Assembly (NCBI GenBank): GCA_011523765.1 | Contig: WTGA01000105.1 | Span: forward strand, 1 to 40,806 | Source: Gammaproteobacteria bacterium | Lineage (GTDB): Bacteria; Pseudomonadota; Gammaproteobacteria; Arenicellales; Poriferihabitantaceae | Reading direction: 5' to 3' | Length of the DNA stretch: 40,806 nucleotides | Part shown: positions 24,883 to 34,438 of the stretch, in pieces | Numbering within the stretch: position 1 is the first letter of the stretch | How the letters are laid out: each line of letters begins with the position of its first letter | The notes under the pieces: generated by a model | Told to the model about the DNA's origin: nothing | Database searches by the model: none | What the model saw: the letters and a program-made list of their open reading frames with translations, nothing else | Made by a program: the position numbers and the translations under genes

Positions 24883-26169
24883 TCAAGAACCAGACCAGTT
24901 ATTCTGGCTGCCGAGACGTTGCATGATCTGGCGAACGCTCTTTTGCGGGTCATCCAGATCAAATGGAAAACAAGCCAGGCTCAAATCCTTGTCAAAACAA
25001 TAATGCAAATGATTTTTGAATTCCTTCGTCTGCGGATAAATCAATGCGACCTTTTCACAGCCTCTTTCCTGGTATTTTTTTCCATAGCTGTATAACTGGT
25101 ACATATCAGACTGATCAATACCACACTTGGCCGGGTCACCCTCCCTGTTGATTCGTTTCCACTTGGCATCCAGAATATATTTTACCTCGTCGCCGGACAT
25201 CAGGCTGATATCCGGTTTCATATAAAAAACTTTTTTCTTGTCGTGTCCTGTCGTGGCCAGCGCTTCTGACGGCCCCTGTGCCTTTACAGGAAAGCGGTTT
25301 TGGTAAACCCTGAAGCTGTGCGTCACAAAATCCTCGAAAACCTCTTCCATGGGAAACAGCAGGGATTGATTGGAATGCCTGCCCTCAAAGGTGGTCAGCC
25401 CATGCCCGAACAGGAACAGGTGCACCCACTGCATCACCGCACCATAATGCGGCATGGAGCGGTCAATGCGGTGCTTTTTCCAATCGTTGCGCCACTGTGA
25501 TGGTGAAGATAATGGAATCCCGCTGAAACTGACCCTGAACTGACGCAGCAGTTGTTGGTTTTCAGGTTGCTTGACCGTTGACTCCAACCGGTCGATGGTA
25601 CTGTGAATCAGGCGATTTGCCGGGCGGTTTGCATTGAACTCATCGTATTTCACATAGAACCGGGCGTGGTTGGCGAGGTTCCTGCGCAGATGTTTCGGGA
25701 ACAGGATACGGCCTTTCAGATAGTGCAGATTGTCTTCAACCGGCTGATAGTGCTTCGCCAGGCCTCTCTGGACCAGTGACACCAGATGATCCAGAAACAG
25801 CCGCACAAACACTTCCCACATCGCAAACTGCTGTAATGCATCGATGTTGCTCTGGCTGAACTGCGCCTTTCCCCATCCGCGCCAGGTACGCAGCATGTTC
25901 AGGAAAACCCTTTTGGTTTCCTTGTTGTTGTCGTCGTCACCCAGATCAATCTTGGGCAGTATTTCCAGCGTTGTCCCTTTCCCAACGGTGATAATACCCA
26001 CATAGTTTTGGGCAAACAGTTTACCGTTGCGCAGTTGCAGTATGGGTCGGAAGTTGCCCTTTTCCCAATATTGTTTTCCAATGGCAATTTTCTTCAGTTC
26101 GCTGAACTCCTTGTCCGTCAGCTTCAGCTCATCAGCAATCAGTTCCTCGTGTTCCCTGATGGTAGCCAT
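24883..26169 (-). CDS. mcrC: McrC-type subunit of a McrBC restriction system
   Basis: 428-residue endonuclease subunit of a modification-dependent (type IV) restriction complex. N-terminal beta-rich region (FRPILQLRNGKLFAQNYVGIITVG, shortened here as about 40-63) and C-terminal PD-(D/E)xK nuclease with KPD (Pro319, Asp320) and LDAKWK (Asp334, Lys336), followed by QSDMYQLYSYGKKY. With McrB it would cut DNA carrying modified cytosine or another modified base. ATG start at 26169, 9 nt after the mcrB stop, so the two are translated from one message. The pair is more AT-rich than the neighbouring PKS, consistent with transfer. Confidence 0.92.
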   Translation of the reverse strand: MATIREHEELIADELKLTDKEFSELKKIAIGKQYWEKGNFRPILQLRNGKLFAQNYVGIITVGKGTTLEILPKIDLGDDDNNKETKRVFLNMLRTWRGWGKAQFSQSNIDALQQFAMWEVFVRLFLDHLVSLVQRGLAKHYQPVEDNLHYLKGRILFPKHLRRNLANHARFYVKYDEFNANRPANRLIHSTIDRLESTVKQPENQQLLRQFRVSFSGIPLSSPSQWRNDWKKHRIDRSMPHYGAVMQWVHLFLFGHGLTTFEGRHSNQSLLFPMEEVFEDFVTHSFRVYQNRFPVKAQGPSEALATTGHDKKKVFYMKPDISLMSGDEVKYILDAKWKRINREGDPAKCGIDQSDMYQLYSYGKKYQERGCEKVALIYPQTKEFKNHLHYCFDKDLSLACFPFDLDDPQKSVRQIMQRLGSQNNWSGS

Positions 26170-26178
26170 GGCCTGGAT

Positions 26179-28326
26179 TCAGTCAGTTGAATCGGCCGGT
26201 TCATTGCCGGTTTGCGGCTTCCGGTAAATCGCGATGTAACATTCCGGGTCATGCCATCTGGAATCCTTGGCCGGCAGCACTTCATAAATCCTGCGTTCGG
26301 TGTCCACCTCATCTGAATTCTCAAATAGACCTTCCATCACCTTCTTCCCAGAAATAAAGCCGTTCCTGTTCAAGACCAGATCAATCTTTTTCCAATCCTC
26401 ATAGAAGTATTCCTGCAGTAGAGGGATGATTTTGTTTTGAAAGGTCGATACCAGAGAATCCATATTGTCCACTTCGATAAAATAGGTGTGTCCGATCTGG
26501 TGCTCCCGGTCCCGCAGGACATGAATGCGGTTGTTCATGGTTCCCAGTAATTGTTGGCAGTCGATGCCTTCAATGTCTGTCTTGATATTTTTATTTCCCG
26601 GATCGGGCATCATTTCAACAAATTCGAACCGACGTCTTAATGCGGTATCTATCAGGGCAGTGGAGCGATCAGCGGTATTCATGGTACCAATGATGTACAG
26701 GTTGTCCGGTACGCCAAAGGAGACTCGGGAGTAAGGCAATGTCAAACTTGCCTCATCATCCTTTCCGAGTCGTTTGGACGGCTCAATCAGGGTAATGAGT
26801 TCACCAAATATCTTGGCAATATTGCCACGGTTGATTTCATCGATGATCAGGACATAGGGTTTTGTGCCCCTGCCCTGTGTCCTGTTCTCTTTGGCCTTGC
26901 TGACAATTTTTTTGAAAATACCTTCTGACAACTCATAGCGAATATCGTCTGTGCTCCCGCTCTGCTTTGTACCCAGGACCGGCCTGATCCCTTCAATAAA
27001 ATCCTCATAGGCATAGTTCTGGTGAAAGGTCACCACTTCGACCTGGCTACTGTTTCGGAATTTTTCAAACTGGCGCTTTGTGTCATCACGGTTTTCCCTC
27101 CTCACTGTTTCCACGTCCCGGTTTCCGAGGATCGCCACCGCATGACTGACGGTATGCCAGGTCTTGCCCGTCCCCGGAGGCCCATACAGGATTTGGTTCA
27201 AGGGGTGTTTCATGGTTTCGGCTTCCTTCCCCTGGTAGCTTGAATCCGGTCTGGGATCACTTTCATCGGGAGTGGCTTTAAATTTATCGATCAATTCAAA
27301 CGAACACCTGTAGGCCGGGGTGTTGTAAAAAGCCTGGCAGGTCTCCCCCTCCTGCGAGACAGGGCTGAAGCCAATCGGTTCGGTTCTCCCGCGTAACGTA
27401 TTCTCCGATTTGTTGATCCACAGGACATGGATCCTCCCTTCGGGGTAATACCCGCCCGGATGGAAGTCATTTTTCCAGACAATCCCGATTCCCTTTCCAT
27501 TTTCACGGCCGGACCTGGCCAGAATGATATCCCCTCGCCCAGGTTTGGCGAGATCGGGATATTCCTCGCCAACACGCACCCAGTGATCGTCCCGGAATTC
27601 CTGCCAATGATCCAAACCGTCCACTTCCGTGCTGACCTGAAAAAAGTTTTTTCCCACGGCAATTTTACCGCCCCGCAAGTGATATAAAACCCTGTTTAAC
27701 GCATAGTCTTCACATTCCGGGAAACAGCTCCTGGTAACGGCCATTGCCTCGCTGTAGGCATTCCAGCCATTGTCTTCTATTTTCTTTTTCAGTCCCTTGT
27801 AGTTGTAGTTGTAGTCTGGATACAGCGCTTCAAGAGGAAGAAAACATTTTGGGTTGATCAAAAAAAGGCATTGTGTCAGTTTATGTACCCCCACTCCCTT
27901 CATCTTCAAAGCGTCCTCAAAGTTCCCTGCTATTGTTTCCAATTGACCCGATACTGCCTGCTGAAACAATTTCCACAATAAATCGGGATTGAATTCGTAG
28001 TTCTGATGAAACAATACACTGCCGTAAGCAGGGACGGGAAAAATGAAGTGTTCGTTTGATTCTGGGAACTTCCCTTCAATCCCAAATACCTGGCTAACAT
28101 TTGGGTAGACGATTTTCCATTGATTGGTGGTATTTTTTGAAGCCAGGAAATAAAAAAAAGAAAATGGATCAATATTTTCCTCGCCATATCTCAGTAAGGC
28201 GGGAGTCGCTTTTCCGGCCCAATCACTGACCTGTTTCACCTTTTCAACCAAGTCTGTGTGTCCATTTTCTGCTATACTTTTCGCCAGACTCCGGAACCAC
28301 GGCACCCAACTGTATGTCTCTTTCAT
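26179..28326 (-). CDS. mcrB: McrB-type AAA+ GTPase with its own recognition domain
   Basis: 715-residue motor subunit. The C-terminal AAA+ core has Walker A GPPGTGKT (382-389), Walker B LIIDEINRG (493-501) and the McrB hallmark MNTADRS (549-555). The N-terminal 370 residues differ from the E. coli DUF3578 domain. Residues about 225-345 (NFFQVST..., KPGRGDIILARSG, GIGIVWKND, IHVLWI) look like an EVE/PUA-type reader of modified bases, preceded by a helical part (about 1-220). This suggests recognition of a base other than, or besides, 5-methylcytosine. ATG at 28326. The upstream DNA is strongly AT-rich. It forms an operon with mcrC. Defence function is established for the family; the target base here is inferred. 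Confidence 0.9.
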   Translation of the reverse strand: MKETYSWVPWFRSLAKSIAENGHTDLVEKVKQVSDWAGKATPALLRYGEENIDPFSFFYFLASKNTTNQWKIVYPNVSQVFGIEGKFPESNEHFIFPVPAYGSVLFHQNYEFNPDLLWKLFQQAVSGQLETIAGNFEDALKMKGVGVHKLTQCLFLINPKCFLPLEALYPDYNYNYKGLKKKIEDNGWNAYSEAMAVTRSCFPECEDYALNRVLYHLRGGKIAVGKNFFQVSTEVDGLDHWQEFRDDHWVRVGEEYPDLAKPGRGDIILARSGRENGKGIGIVWKNDFHPGGYYPEGRIHVLWINKSENTLRGRTEPIGFSPVSQEGETCQAFYNTPAYRCSFELIDKFKATPDESDPRPDSSYQGKEAETMKHPLNQILYGPPGTGKTWHTVSHAVAILGNRDVETVRRENRDDTKRQFEKFRNSSQVEVVTFHQNYAYEDFIEGIRPVLGTKQSGSTDDIRYELSEGIFKKIVSKAKENRTQGRGTKPYVLIIDEINRGNIAKIFGELITLIEPSKRLGKDDEASLTLPYSRVSFGVPDNLYIIGTMNTADRSTALIDTALRRRFEFVEMMPDPGNKNIKTDIEGIDCQQLLGTMNNRIHVLRDREHQIGHTYFIEVDNMDSLVSTFQNKIIPLLQEYFYEDWKKIDLVLNRNGFISGKKVMEGLFENSDEVDTERRIYEVLPAKDSRWHDPECYIAIYRKPQTGNEPADSTD

Positions 28327-28492
28327 ATCCTGATAATCTTGTTTAATATAATTTAATAAGAATTTGTTTTAGAATAATTTTATGTCTGCAGAGCGACTTC
28401 CTCTGGGGCGGTCTTGCCCGTCTCATTTGAAAAGATATCCGGACCACGAACCCGACTACAACGATCATGGATGAATCGAAGGGACGATTCAG
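28327..28492. other. AT-rich upstream region of mcrBC
   Basis: The 60 bp directly upstream of mcrB (28327-28390) are almost pure A/T on the gene's strand, including a TATATT hexamer, a typical promoter setting for acquired defence genes. No -35 at good spacing could be assigned. Confidence 0.35.
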
Positions 28493-29266
28493 TCAGGCCC
28501 GGTTTGCCGCATCCAGCACCAACGGGTAGCCACTCATGAATCCAGCCGAATCACTGGCCGCATACAACACCAGGTGGGCCACTTCCTCCGCGGTGCAAAC
28601 CCGATTCAACGGGACGCTTTCGGCGGACTGTTTCAACCCGGTTTCCGCATCGATTCCGCGTTGTACAAACTCTCCGCGCAGCATGGGGGTATCCACATCA
28701 CCCGGGCAGACCGGGATCACACGGATATTGTCCCGGCCATAATCCCGGGCCATGGAACGCGACATCTGGATCACCGCCCCTTTGCTGGCATTGTAGGCCG
28801 TCAGGTTCGAACTGGCGGTCAGGCCCGCATCGGAAGCAAGATTGATGATCACCCCGCCCCGGCCCTTCATTTTTCCAAGGGCTGCGCGGCAGGTATAGAA
28901 GGTCCCGTTCACATTCACATCCATGGTTTCGTGCCAGATGGCATCGCTCGTTTGTTCGGCATTGGCATGGTGAATCACCCCGGCGCTGTTCACGACGATA
29001 TCCAGCCCATCCAGCAGGTCGCAGGCCTGGTCAATGAGCCGCCTGCAGAATCGGCTGTCGGCAATGTCCCCGGAAATGAAATGTGACTGCCCCGGGTTGT
29101 CCTGCAGGTCCTCCAGGATTTTTCTTCCCTTCTCCCGGCTTCTTCCGGTAATGACCACATCGGCCCCGGAGACAGAAAATGTTCGGGCAACCGCCTCTCC
29201 AATCCCGGACGTTCCTCCGGTAACCAGCACGGATTTTCCGGAAAAATCAAAAGAAAGACTGGTCAT
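28493..29266 (-). CDS. Short-chain dehydrogenase/reductase
   Basis: 257-residue classical SDR. NAD(P)-binding TGGTSGIG (16-23), NSAG (93-96), catalytic Ser145 in NLASDAG and Tyr158/Lys162 in YNASK, and the PGDVDTPM loop after the catalytic helix. GR at 41-42 after the second beta strand might favour NADP, but this is not decisive. ATG start at 29266 (MTSLSFDFSGK), 101 nt downstream of the class II aldolase on the same strand. With the two aldolases next door it probably oxidises or reduces a hydroxy- or keto-acid in a small catabolic pathway. The substrate is unknown. Confidence 0.92.
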   Translation of the reverse strand: MTSLSFDFSGKSVLVTGGTSGIGEAVARTFSVSGADVVITGRSREKGRKILEDLQDNPGQSHFISGDIADSRFCRRLIDQACDLLDGLDIVVNSAGVIHHANAEQTSDAIWHETMDVNVNGTFYTCRAALGKMKGRGGVIINLASDAGLTASSNLTAYNASKGAVIQMSRSMARDYGRDNIRVIPVCPGDVDTPMLRGEFVQRGIDAETGLKQSAESVPLNRVCTAEEVAHLVLYAASDSAGFMSGYPLVLDAANRA

Positions 29267-29367
29267 GGCAACTCCCGATCATCATGACGGACCACGAAAC
29301 TCCCGCCCTGTTGGCTGGAATGCGCCGGCGGCAGGCAGTCAAGACCGTGTTGTACGCCCATCCGGAC

Positions 29368-30135
29368 CTATTTTCGGTAGGAGGCATCCTTTTCATCCAT
29401 GAGACGGACCACTGCGCACCAGGCCCGGTCCACGAAATCGGCCGGTGCTTCGGCTGGCGGCCGTCCATACCGGTTCAGGCCCTGGACAACTTCCTCCGCC
29501 GGGACAATGATTCGGGCTCCGGATGCCATCACGTCCACCTGTACCTTGCATGCGTTTTCAAGGGTATACAGATGGTAAAACGCCTCGCCAACGGAGCGCC
29601 CGGCCGACAGGAGCCCGTGGTTATGCATGATCATCGCCCACTTGTCTGCCATGTCCGCCCCCAGCTTCCGGCACTCCTGTTCATTGTCCGTGACCAGGTC
29701 ATAGGGGTGGTAACCGACAATCCCGCCGATTTCATTGGCCTGCTGGGTCAATGGCAACAACCCTCCCTCCATGCAGGACACGGCCATCCCGGCCCGGGTA
29801 TGGCTGTGCAGGACACACTGGATATCCGGCCGGGCTTTCAAGACCGCGGTGTGGATGGCGTGACCCGCGTCATTATAGGGATACTCTCCCTGGACCACCT
29901 GTCCGTCAAAATCCACTTTGATCAGGTTGCTGGCCGTGATTTCGTGAAATAGCAGGCCATACGGGTTGATCAGATACTGGTCCGGGTGCCCCGGTACTCT
30001 AGCGCTCAAATGGGTATAGATCAGGTCGGTCCAGCCATAGTGGACAAATGCACGGTAACAGGCGGCCAGGTCCTGCCGGACCCTCCACTCCTGCTCTTCA
30101 TGCCTGGACGAAGCCATGGTTGATACTGTTTTCAT
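29368..30135 (-). CDS. Class II aldolase/adducin family protein
   Basis: 255-residue metal-dependent aldolase, epimerase or decarboxylase of the fuculose-phosphate aldolase fold. Zinc ligands HSH (His110, His112) and His173 in MHNHGLLS; helix with RQDLAACYRAFVHYGWTDL at the start and THLSARVPG after it. Related proteins often act on hydroxy acids or carboxylated sugars. The frame is open to 30297, but ATG 30135 (MKTVST) with AAGG about seven bases upstream is the better start; ATG 30117 is an alternative. It lies upstream of the SDR on the same strand and is divergent from the HpaI-type aldolase gene, with 385 bp between them. Confidence 0.9.
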   Translation of the reverse strand: MKTVSTMASSRHEEQEWRVRQDLAACYRAFVHYGWTDLIYTHLSARVPGHPDQYLINPYGLLFHEITASNLIKVDFDGQVVQGEYPYNDAGHAIHTAVLKARPDIQCVLHSHTRAGMAVSCMEGGLLPLTQQANEIGGIVGYHPYDLVTDNEQECRKLGADMADKWAMIMHNHGLLSAGRSVGEAFYHLYTLENACKVQVDVMASGARIIVPAEEVVQGLNRYGRPPAEAPADFVDRAWCAVVRLMDEKDASYRK

Positions 30136-30464
30136 AGTGATACCTTGTTTGGGTCCATCGAACCGGATACATTCAATATCCCAGTGCCGCACACGAAAAT
30201 TCGACTGTTCGCTTTCCAGTGCGCGGCCAGTTCGACCTTTGAGCAGATTCAAACGGCGGGAACTGACCGGCCAGCAGCATGGGAGGGAGTCCCCCAACCC
30301 ATCGGCTTCGAAATTCCGGAATACCGCTTTGATTGCCCAAGATATTCTACTGGCAACCCGGAATCAAGCCCATTCTTGCGAATAACCGCACCGGAAACGG
30401 AAGAGGACCGACCCGGCATCCCGACTTCAACGGCCAGGCCCTGGCCGGCAGAGCCGCAAACGGG
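30136..30464. other. Divergent intergenic region between two aldolase genes
   Basis: About 330 bp with no recognisable gene. Being shared by the two divergent aldolase units it probably contains the operator of a local regulator, but no regulator gene is adjacent and no clear palindrome was found. Confidence 0.35.
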
Positions 30465-30493
30465 GTGAAAACAGGCGGGTTCACTGCTATATT
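30465..30493 (+). promoter_or_regulatory. Probable promoter of the HpaI-type aldolase gene
   Basis: GTGAAA (30465-30470), a 17-nt spacer and TATATT (30488-30493), with TGC directly before the hexamer as an extended -10. The ATG follows 27 nt later at 30521. The -35 matches 4 of 6, the -10 five of six. Confidence 0.5.
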
Positions 30494-30520
30494 GCATCCC
30501 CCAAACGAAATGACCGGAAA

Positions 30521-31306
30521 ATGAAACACCATCACATCAAGCAACGGCTGGCGGCCGGGGAAAGACTGAATGGATGCTGGATCGAGATGTATCACCCCGT
30601 GGCATCAGAGATTATCGCCATGAGCGGCTATGATATCGCGTTCATCGACCTGGAACACGGGCCGGGGTCCTATGCGGATGCCCTGTCGGTGATGCAGGCC
30701 ATCCGGGCTTTCCCCTGTGCCCCCATGGTCCGGGTTGGCTCCAGCGATCTCGTCGATATCAAGCGGACCCTGGACATCGGCCCGGAGGGCATCATGGTCC
30801 CCAATATCCGGACTGCCGATGAGGCCCGGCAGGTGGTGAACGCCTGTCGCTACGGACCGGATGGGCTGCGGGGTGCCGCACCCGGGATCATACGTGCCAC
30901 GGATTATGGTACGGATGTGGAGGACTACCTGCGGTTCATGGCCGAGGACTTTCTGCTCATCATCCAGATTGAAAGCAGGCAGGCGGTCAGGAATATTGAA
31001 CAAATCGTCCAGGTGGAGGGGATCGACATGTGTTTTATCGGCCCGTCCGACCTCTCGGCCTCCCTGGGAGCAATCGGGAATTTCGAATCACCGGAATACC
31101 GGGATGCCTATGCCCGGATCATTGGAGCCGTGCAGACCGCCGGGAAATTCCTGGGAATCGTACCGGTCCCGGGATGTTCATTGAAACAGCAATACCAGGA
31201 CGGGCACAACCTGATCCTGGGAGATGCCGATACCCTGCTGCTGAAACAGGCGGCAGCAGGGAATCTGGAGAAAATTCGCAGGGCAGCGGCCTCCATCCGC
31301 CCCTGA
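30521..31306 (+). CDS. HpcH/HpaI-family aldolase
   Basis: 261-residue class II (metal-dependent) pyruvate aldolase of the 2,4-dihydroxyhept-2-enedioate/2-keto-3-deoxyrhamnonate group, which cleaves 4-hydroxy-2-oxo acids to pyruvate or a related ketoacid plus an aldehyde. The catalytic pattern is complete: His46 in DLEHGP, Arg71 in MVRVG, metal-binding Glu151 in IQIES and Asp177 in GPSDLSASLG. ATG 30521 fits the family start (KQRLAAGERLNGCWIE). It is divergently transcribed from the class II aldolase/SDR pair and convergent with fusA. The three genes look like a small sugar-acid or hydroxy-acid utilisation group, without a visible transporter or regulator. Confidence 0.92.
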   Translation: MKHHHIKQRLAAGERLNGCWIEMYHPVASEIIAMSGYDIAFIDLEHGPGSYADALSVMQAIRAFPCAPMVRVGSSDLVDIKRTLDIGPEGIMVPNIRTADEARQVVNACRYGPDGLRGAAPGIIRATDYGTDVEDYLRFMAEDFLLIIQIESRQAVRNIEQIVQVEGIDMCFIGPSDLSASLGAIGNFESPEYRDAYARIIGAVQTAGKFLGIVPVPGCSLKQQYQDGHNLILGDADTLLLKQAAAGNLEKIRRAAASIRP

Positions 31307-31355
31307 ACGCACGGCCTGCCGCCGATTCGTGACGGTTGGCCGAACCCGCCGCGGA

Positions 31356-31380
31356 CCGGGCTTTCGCCGGACGGGCCCGG
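31356..31380. terminator. Possible bidirectional hairpin between convergent genes
   Basis: CCGGGC (31356-31361), 13-nt loop, GCCCGG (31375-31380), lying between the stops of the HpaI-type aldolase (31306) and fusA (31385). No T tract on either side, so support is weak. Confidence 0.3.
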
Positions 31381-31384
31381 AGAA

Positions 31385-33466
31385 TCAGGCGGCGTTTCGG
31401 GCCAGCACTTCCCTGATCACCATCTCGGCGACCGTTTTGGGGCAGGGCATGTAGTGCGAGAATTCCATTGAGAACTGGCCCCGTCCGGAGGTAATGGTAC
31501 GCAGGTCGCCAATATATCCAAACATGTCGGCCAGCGGCAAATCCCCCTTGATCCGGACCCCCGTGGGTCCGGCTTCCTGCGCCTTGATCATGCCACGCCG
31601 GCGGTTCAGGTCACCGATCACATCGCCGACATGTTCTTCAGGAGTAAACACATCCACTTTCATGATGGGCTCAAGCAACTGGGGGTCAGCCTTGATCATG
31701 GACTGTCGGTAGGCCGCTCTTGCGGCCAGTTCGAATGCGACGGCAGAAGAATCCACCGCATGGTAGGCCCCGTCCAGAAGAATCACCTTTACGTCAATAC
31801 AGGGGTACCCGGCCAACACCCCGACTTCCATGCAATTCCGGAATCCCTTGTCCACTGCCGGCCAATATTCACGGGGAACATTTCCGCCGGTCACCTTGGA
31901 CTCGAATACATAGCCCGAACCTTTCTCACCGGGCTCGATCACATAATCGATACGGCCGAACTGTCCTGCCCCACCGGTCTGTTTCTTGTGGATATAGATG
32001 TCTTCCACCCGCCGGGTAATGGTTTCGCGGTAGGCAACCTGGGGCTTCCCCACCTCCACGGCCACCCCATGGGTTCGTCTCAACAAATCCACTTTGATAT
32101 CAAGGTGCAGTTCACCCATCCCCATCAGGATCGTTTCGCCACTGTCCTGGTCCGTGGTGACATGAAAGGAGGGATCTTCACTGACCATCTTTCCCAGGGC
32201 GACCCCCATTTTTTCCGAGGCACTCTTGTCTTTCGGCGAGACCGCCATGGAAATCACCGGGTCCGGAAACACCATGGGTTCCAGGGAGGCCGGATGATTC
32301 GGATCACACAGGGTGTTGCCGGTCTTGACATTTTTCATCCCCAGCACCGCCACAATGTCACCCGCCTGGGCGGTATTCAGTTCTGCCCTGGAGTCCGCAT
32401 GCATTTCCACGATCCGGCCAATGCGCTCGGTCTTGCCGGTTGCCGTATTCAGCACGGTCGAACCCTTGTCGATCCTGCCCGAGTACACCCGCAGAAACGT
32501 CAATGCCCCATAGCGGTCGTCCATGATCTTGAATGCCAGGGCCCGAAAGGGCTTCCTGACATCCACCACCGCCATCTCACCGGTTTCATTGCCCTCCAGG
32601 TCCACTTCCGCCTGGGGCTGGACCTCCATCGGATTGGGCAAATAATCCACGATGGCATTGAGCACAAGCTGGACACCCTTGTTCTTGAATGCCGACCCGC
32701 ACAAGGTCGGGAAGAAATCCAGTGAAATGGTCCCTTTGCGAATACAGGCCTTGAGCGTATCCAAGTCCGGCTCCGCCCCTTCCAGGTATTGCTCCATGGC
32801 GTCGTCGTCATGTTCCAGTGCCATCTCGACCAGTTCCTGCCGGTAGGCCTCGACCTGGTCCGCCATGTTTTCCGGAACCTCTTCCAGGTGATAGTTCTCC
32901 GGGTCTCCGGAACCATCCCAGACCCATGCCTTACGTGTCAGGATATCCACCACCCCGGTGAACCCGTCTTCAATGCCGATGGGAAGCGTCAGCACCAGCG
33001 GCTTCGCTCCCAGCAGGGTCTTGATCTGTTCCACCACCCGGAAGAAATCAGCTCCCACCCGGTCCAGCTTGTTGACAAAGACAATCCGCGCAACTTCCGA
33101 ATCGTTGGCATACCGCCAGTTCGTCTCCGACTGGGGCTCCACCCCGCCGGACCCGCAAAATACCCCCACGCCTCCATCCAGCACTTTCAGCGACCGGTAG
33201 ACCTCGATGGTGAAATCCACGTGACCGGGCGTATCAATAATATTCAGACGGTGGTCCTCCCAAAACGTACTGACCGCGGCGGATTGGATGGTAATTCCGC
33301 GCTCTCGCTCCTGGTCCATGAAATCAGTGGTCGCCTCCCCATCGTGCACCTCCCCGATCCGGTGGATTTTCCCGGTCAGGCTCAAAATCCTTTCCGTGGT
33401 CGTGGTTTTCCCCGCATCGACATGGGCGAAAATACCAATGTTTCTATATTTCGACAGGTTTTTCAT
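31385..33466 (-). CDS. fusA: Translation elongation factor G, second-type paralogue
   Basis: 693-residue translocase GTPase that moves tRNA-mRNA through the ribosome. G1 [12 protein letters not shown] (14-25), switch region RERGITIQ, G3 DTPGHVDF, G4 NKLD, followed by domains II-V through [14 protein letters not shown] at the C-terminus. The frame is open to 33553, but ATG 33466 ([13 protein letters not shown]) matches the family. It stands alone, not beside rpsL, rpsG and tuf, and the insert after G4 is typical of the second EF-G found in many gammaproteobacteria (fusA2/fusB type), which may have ribosome recycling or stress roles. Whether a canonical fusA exists elsewhere cannot be seen here. 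Confidence 0.93.
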   Translation of the reverse strand: MKNLSKYRNIGIFAHVDAGKTTTTERILSLTGKIHRIGEVHDGEATTDFMDQERERGITIQSAAVSTFWEDHRLNIIDTPGHVDFTIEVYRSLKVLDGGVGVFCGSGGVEPQSETNWRYANDSEVARIVFVNKLDRVGADFFRVVEQIKTLLGAKPLVLTLPIGIEDGFTGVVDILTRKAWVWDGSGDPENYHLEEVPENMADQVEAYRQELVEMALEHDDDAMEQYLEGAEPDLDTLKACIRKGTISLDFFPTLCGSAFKNKGVQLVLNAIVDYLPNPMEVQPQAEVDLEGNETGEMAVVDVRKPFRALAFKIMDDRYGALTFLRVYSGRIDKGSTVLNTATGKTERIGRIVEMHADSRAELNTAQAGDIVAVLGMKNVKTGNTLCDPNHPASLEPMVFPDPVISMAVSPKDKSASEKMGVALGKMVSEDPSFHVTTDQDSGETILMGMGELHLDIKVDLLRRTHGVAVEVGKPQVAYRETITRRVEDIYIHKKQTGGAGQFGRIDYVIEPGEKGSGYVFESKVTGGNVPREYWPAVDKGFRNCMEVGVLAGYPCIDVKVILLDGAYHAVDSSAVAFELAARAAYRQSMIKADPQLLEPIMKVDVFTPEEHVGDVIGDLNRRRGMIKAQEAGPTGVRIKGDLPLADMFGYIGDLRTITSGRGQFSMEFSHYMPCPKTVAEMVIREVLARNAA

Positions 33467-33637
33467 GGTGATTGCTTCGTGATTGGTCCATACAGGTTTC
33501 AAAATGATGTCTTCCATACCCGCATTTTCAAGGCGGGCGCGATGATACAACAAAAGCGGGCTTGCCGCAGGGAAAATTCGATGGTTTCAGGCCATGCAGC
33601 GGAACAGAACGAATCGGGCAGGGACGGGATTCTCCCG

Positions 33638-34417
33638 TTATGCACCGGAGGCCTGGATGCGCTTCCAGGCCATTTGTATTTCGTGGGTTTTCTGATTGGC
33701 CAGTTTCACCATCTCCTCCGGCAGGCCCTTGGAAACCAGCTTGTCGGGATGATGCCGGCTCAACAGCCGTCGGTAAGCCTTCTTGATCTCCGGCAAAGGC
33801 GTCCCGGGATTCACTCCCAGGACCTTGTAGGCATCCTCGACGCTCAAATTCCCATCGCTCCGCTGTGCGGACCTGCCGCCCCGGACCATCTCGATGATCC
33901 GATCCAATTCGGATGAATGGACCCCCATGACTTCCGCACAGCGACCCAGAATGGAACTTTCCTGCGGGTCGATCCTGCCATCCGCAAACGCTGCCTGTAC
34001 CTGGATTTCAATGAACATCTGGATCAGCGTCGTCCGGCGATGGCATTCCCTGCGAAATTGGTTCAGGACACTGGCCAGATCGAAATCGGCTTCCTTTCCC
34101 CGGTTGAACAGTGTCATCGCGGCCGCTTTCTGGTCCGGATCAAGCCGCATCTGTGCCATCAGTTGCTGGGCTAGGGAAATCTCATGGGCTGACACCCGCC
34201 CGTCCGCCTTGGCAACATGGCCCATGACAGAGAAAGTCGCCGCAAAGAAAGCGGCCTGGACCCGTTCCTGTTCTCCGGGTAAAGCATGCTGCCCGGTGCC
34301 CAACCGGGAATATCCGGCGTCCAGTTTGTGACCCAGAACGGCACCCAGCAACGCCCCGATCGGCCCACCGAGCATGAACCCAAAGGTTCCGCCCGCTACT
34401 TTTCCCCACCACGCCAT
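33638..34417 (-). CDS. djlA: DjlA-type co-chaperone (TerB and J domains)
   Basis: 259-residue membrane-anchored DnaK co-chaperone. A glycine-rich N-terminal membrane segment (GGTFGFMLGGPIGALLGAVLG, about 9-29), a TerB-like helical domain (about 50-175, with ADGRVSAHE and ADGRIDPQE repeats) and a C-terminal J domain (192-259) with the HPD triad at 223-225. It recruits DnaK at the inner membrane and is linked to envelope stress and capsule signalling in enterobacteria. ATG start at 34417, 21 nt after the bolA stop, same strand. A good marker for Gammaproteobacteria. Confidence 0.93.
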   Translation of the reverse strand: MAWWGKVAGGTFGFMLGGPIGALLGAVLGHKLDAGYSRLGTGQHALPGEQERVQAAFFAATFSVMGHVAKADGRVSAHEISLAQQLMAQMRLDPDQKAAAMTLFNRGKEADFDLASVLNQFRRECHRRTTLIQMFIEIQVQAAFADGRIDPQESSILGRCAEVMGVHSSELDRIIEMVRGGRSAQRSDGNLSVEDAYKVLGVNPGTPLPEIKKAYRRLLSRHHPDKLVSKGLPEEMVKLANQKTHEIQMAWKRIQASGA

Positions 34418-34438
34418 AACGCTATTCGCTTCAGTTGA

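Noticed and set aside
24649..25095. 148-codon plus-strand frame after the PKS, considered as a continuation of the PKS
   Set aside because: Contains no ACP or thioesterase motif and runs into antisense of mcrC; the PKS ends naturally at 24667.
31631..33916. Two long plus-strand open frames (364 and 375 codons)
   Set aside because: Antisense to EF-G and part of djlA; His/Pro/Arg-rich shadow translations.
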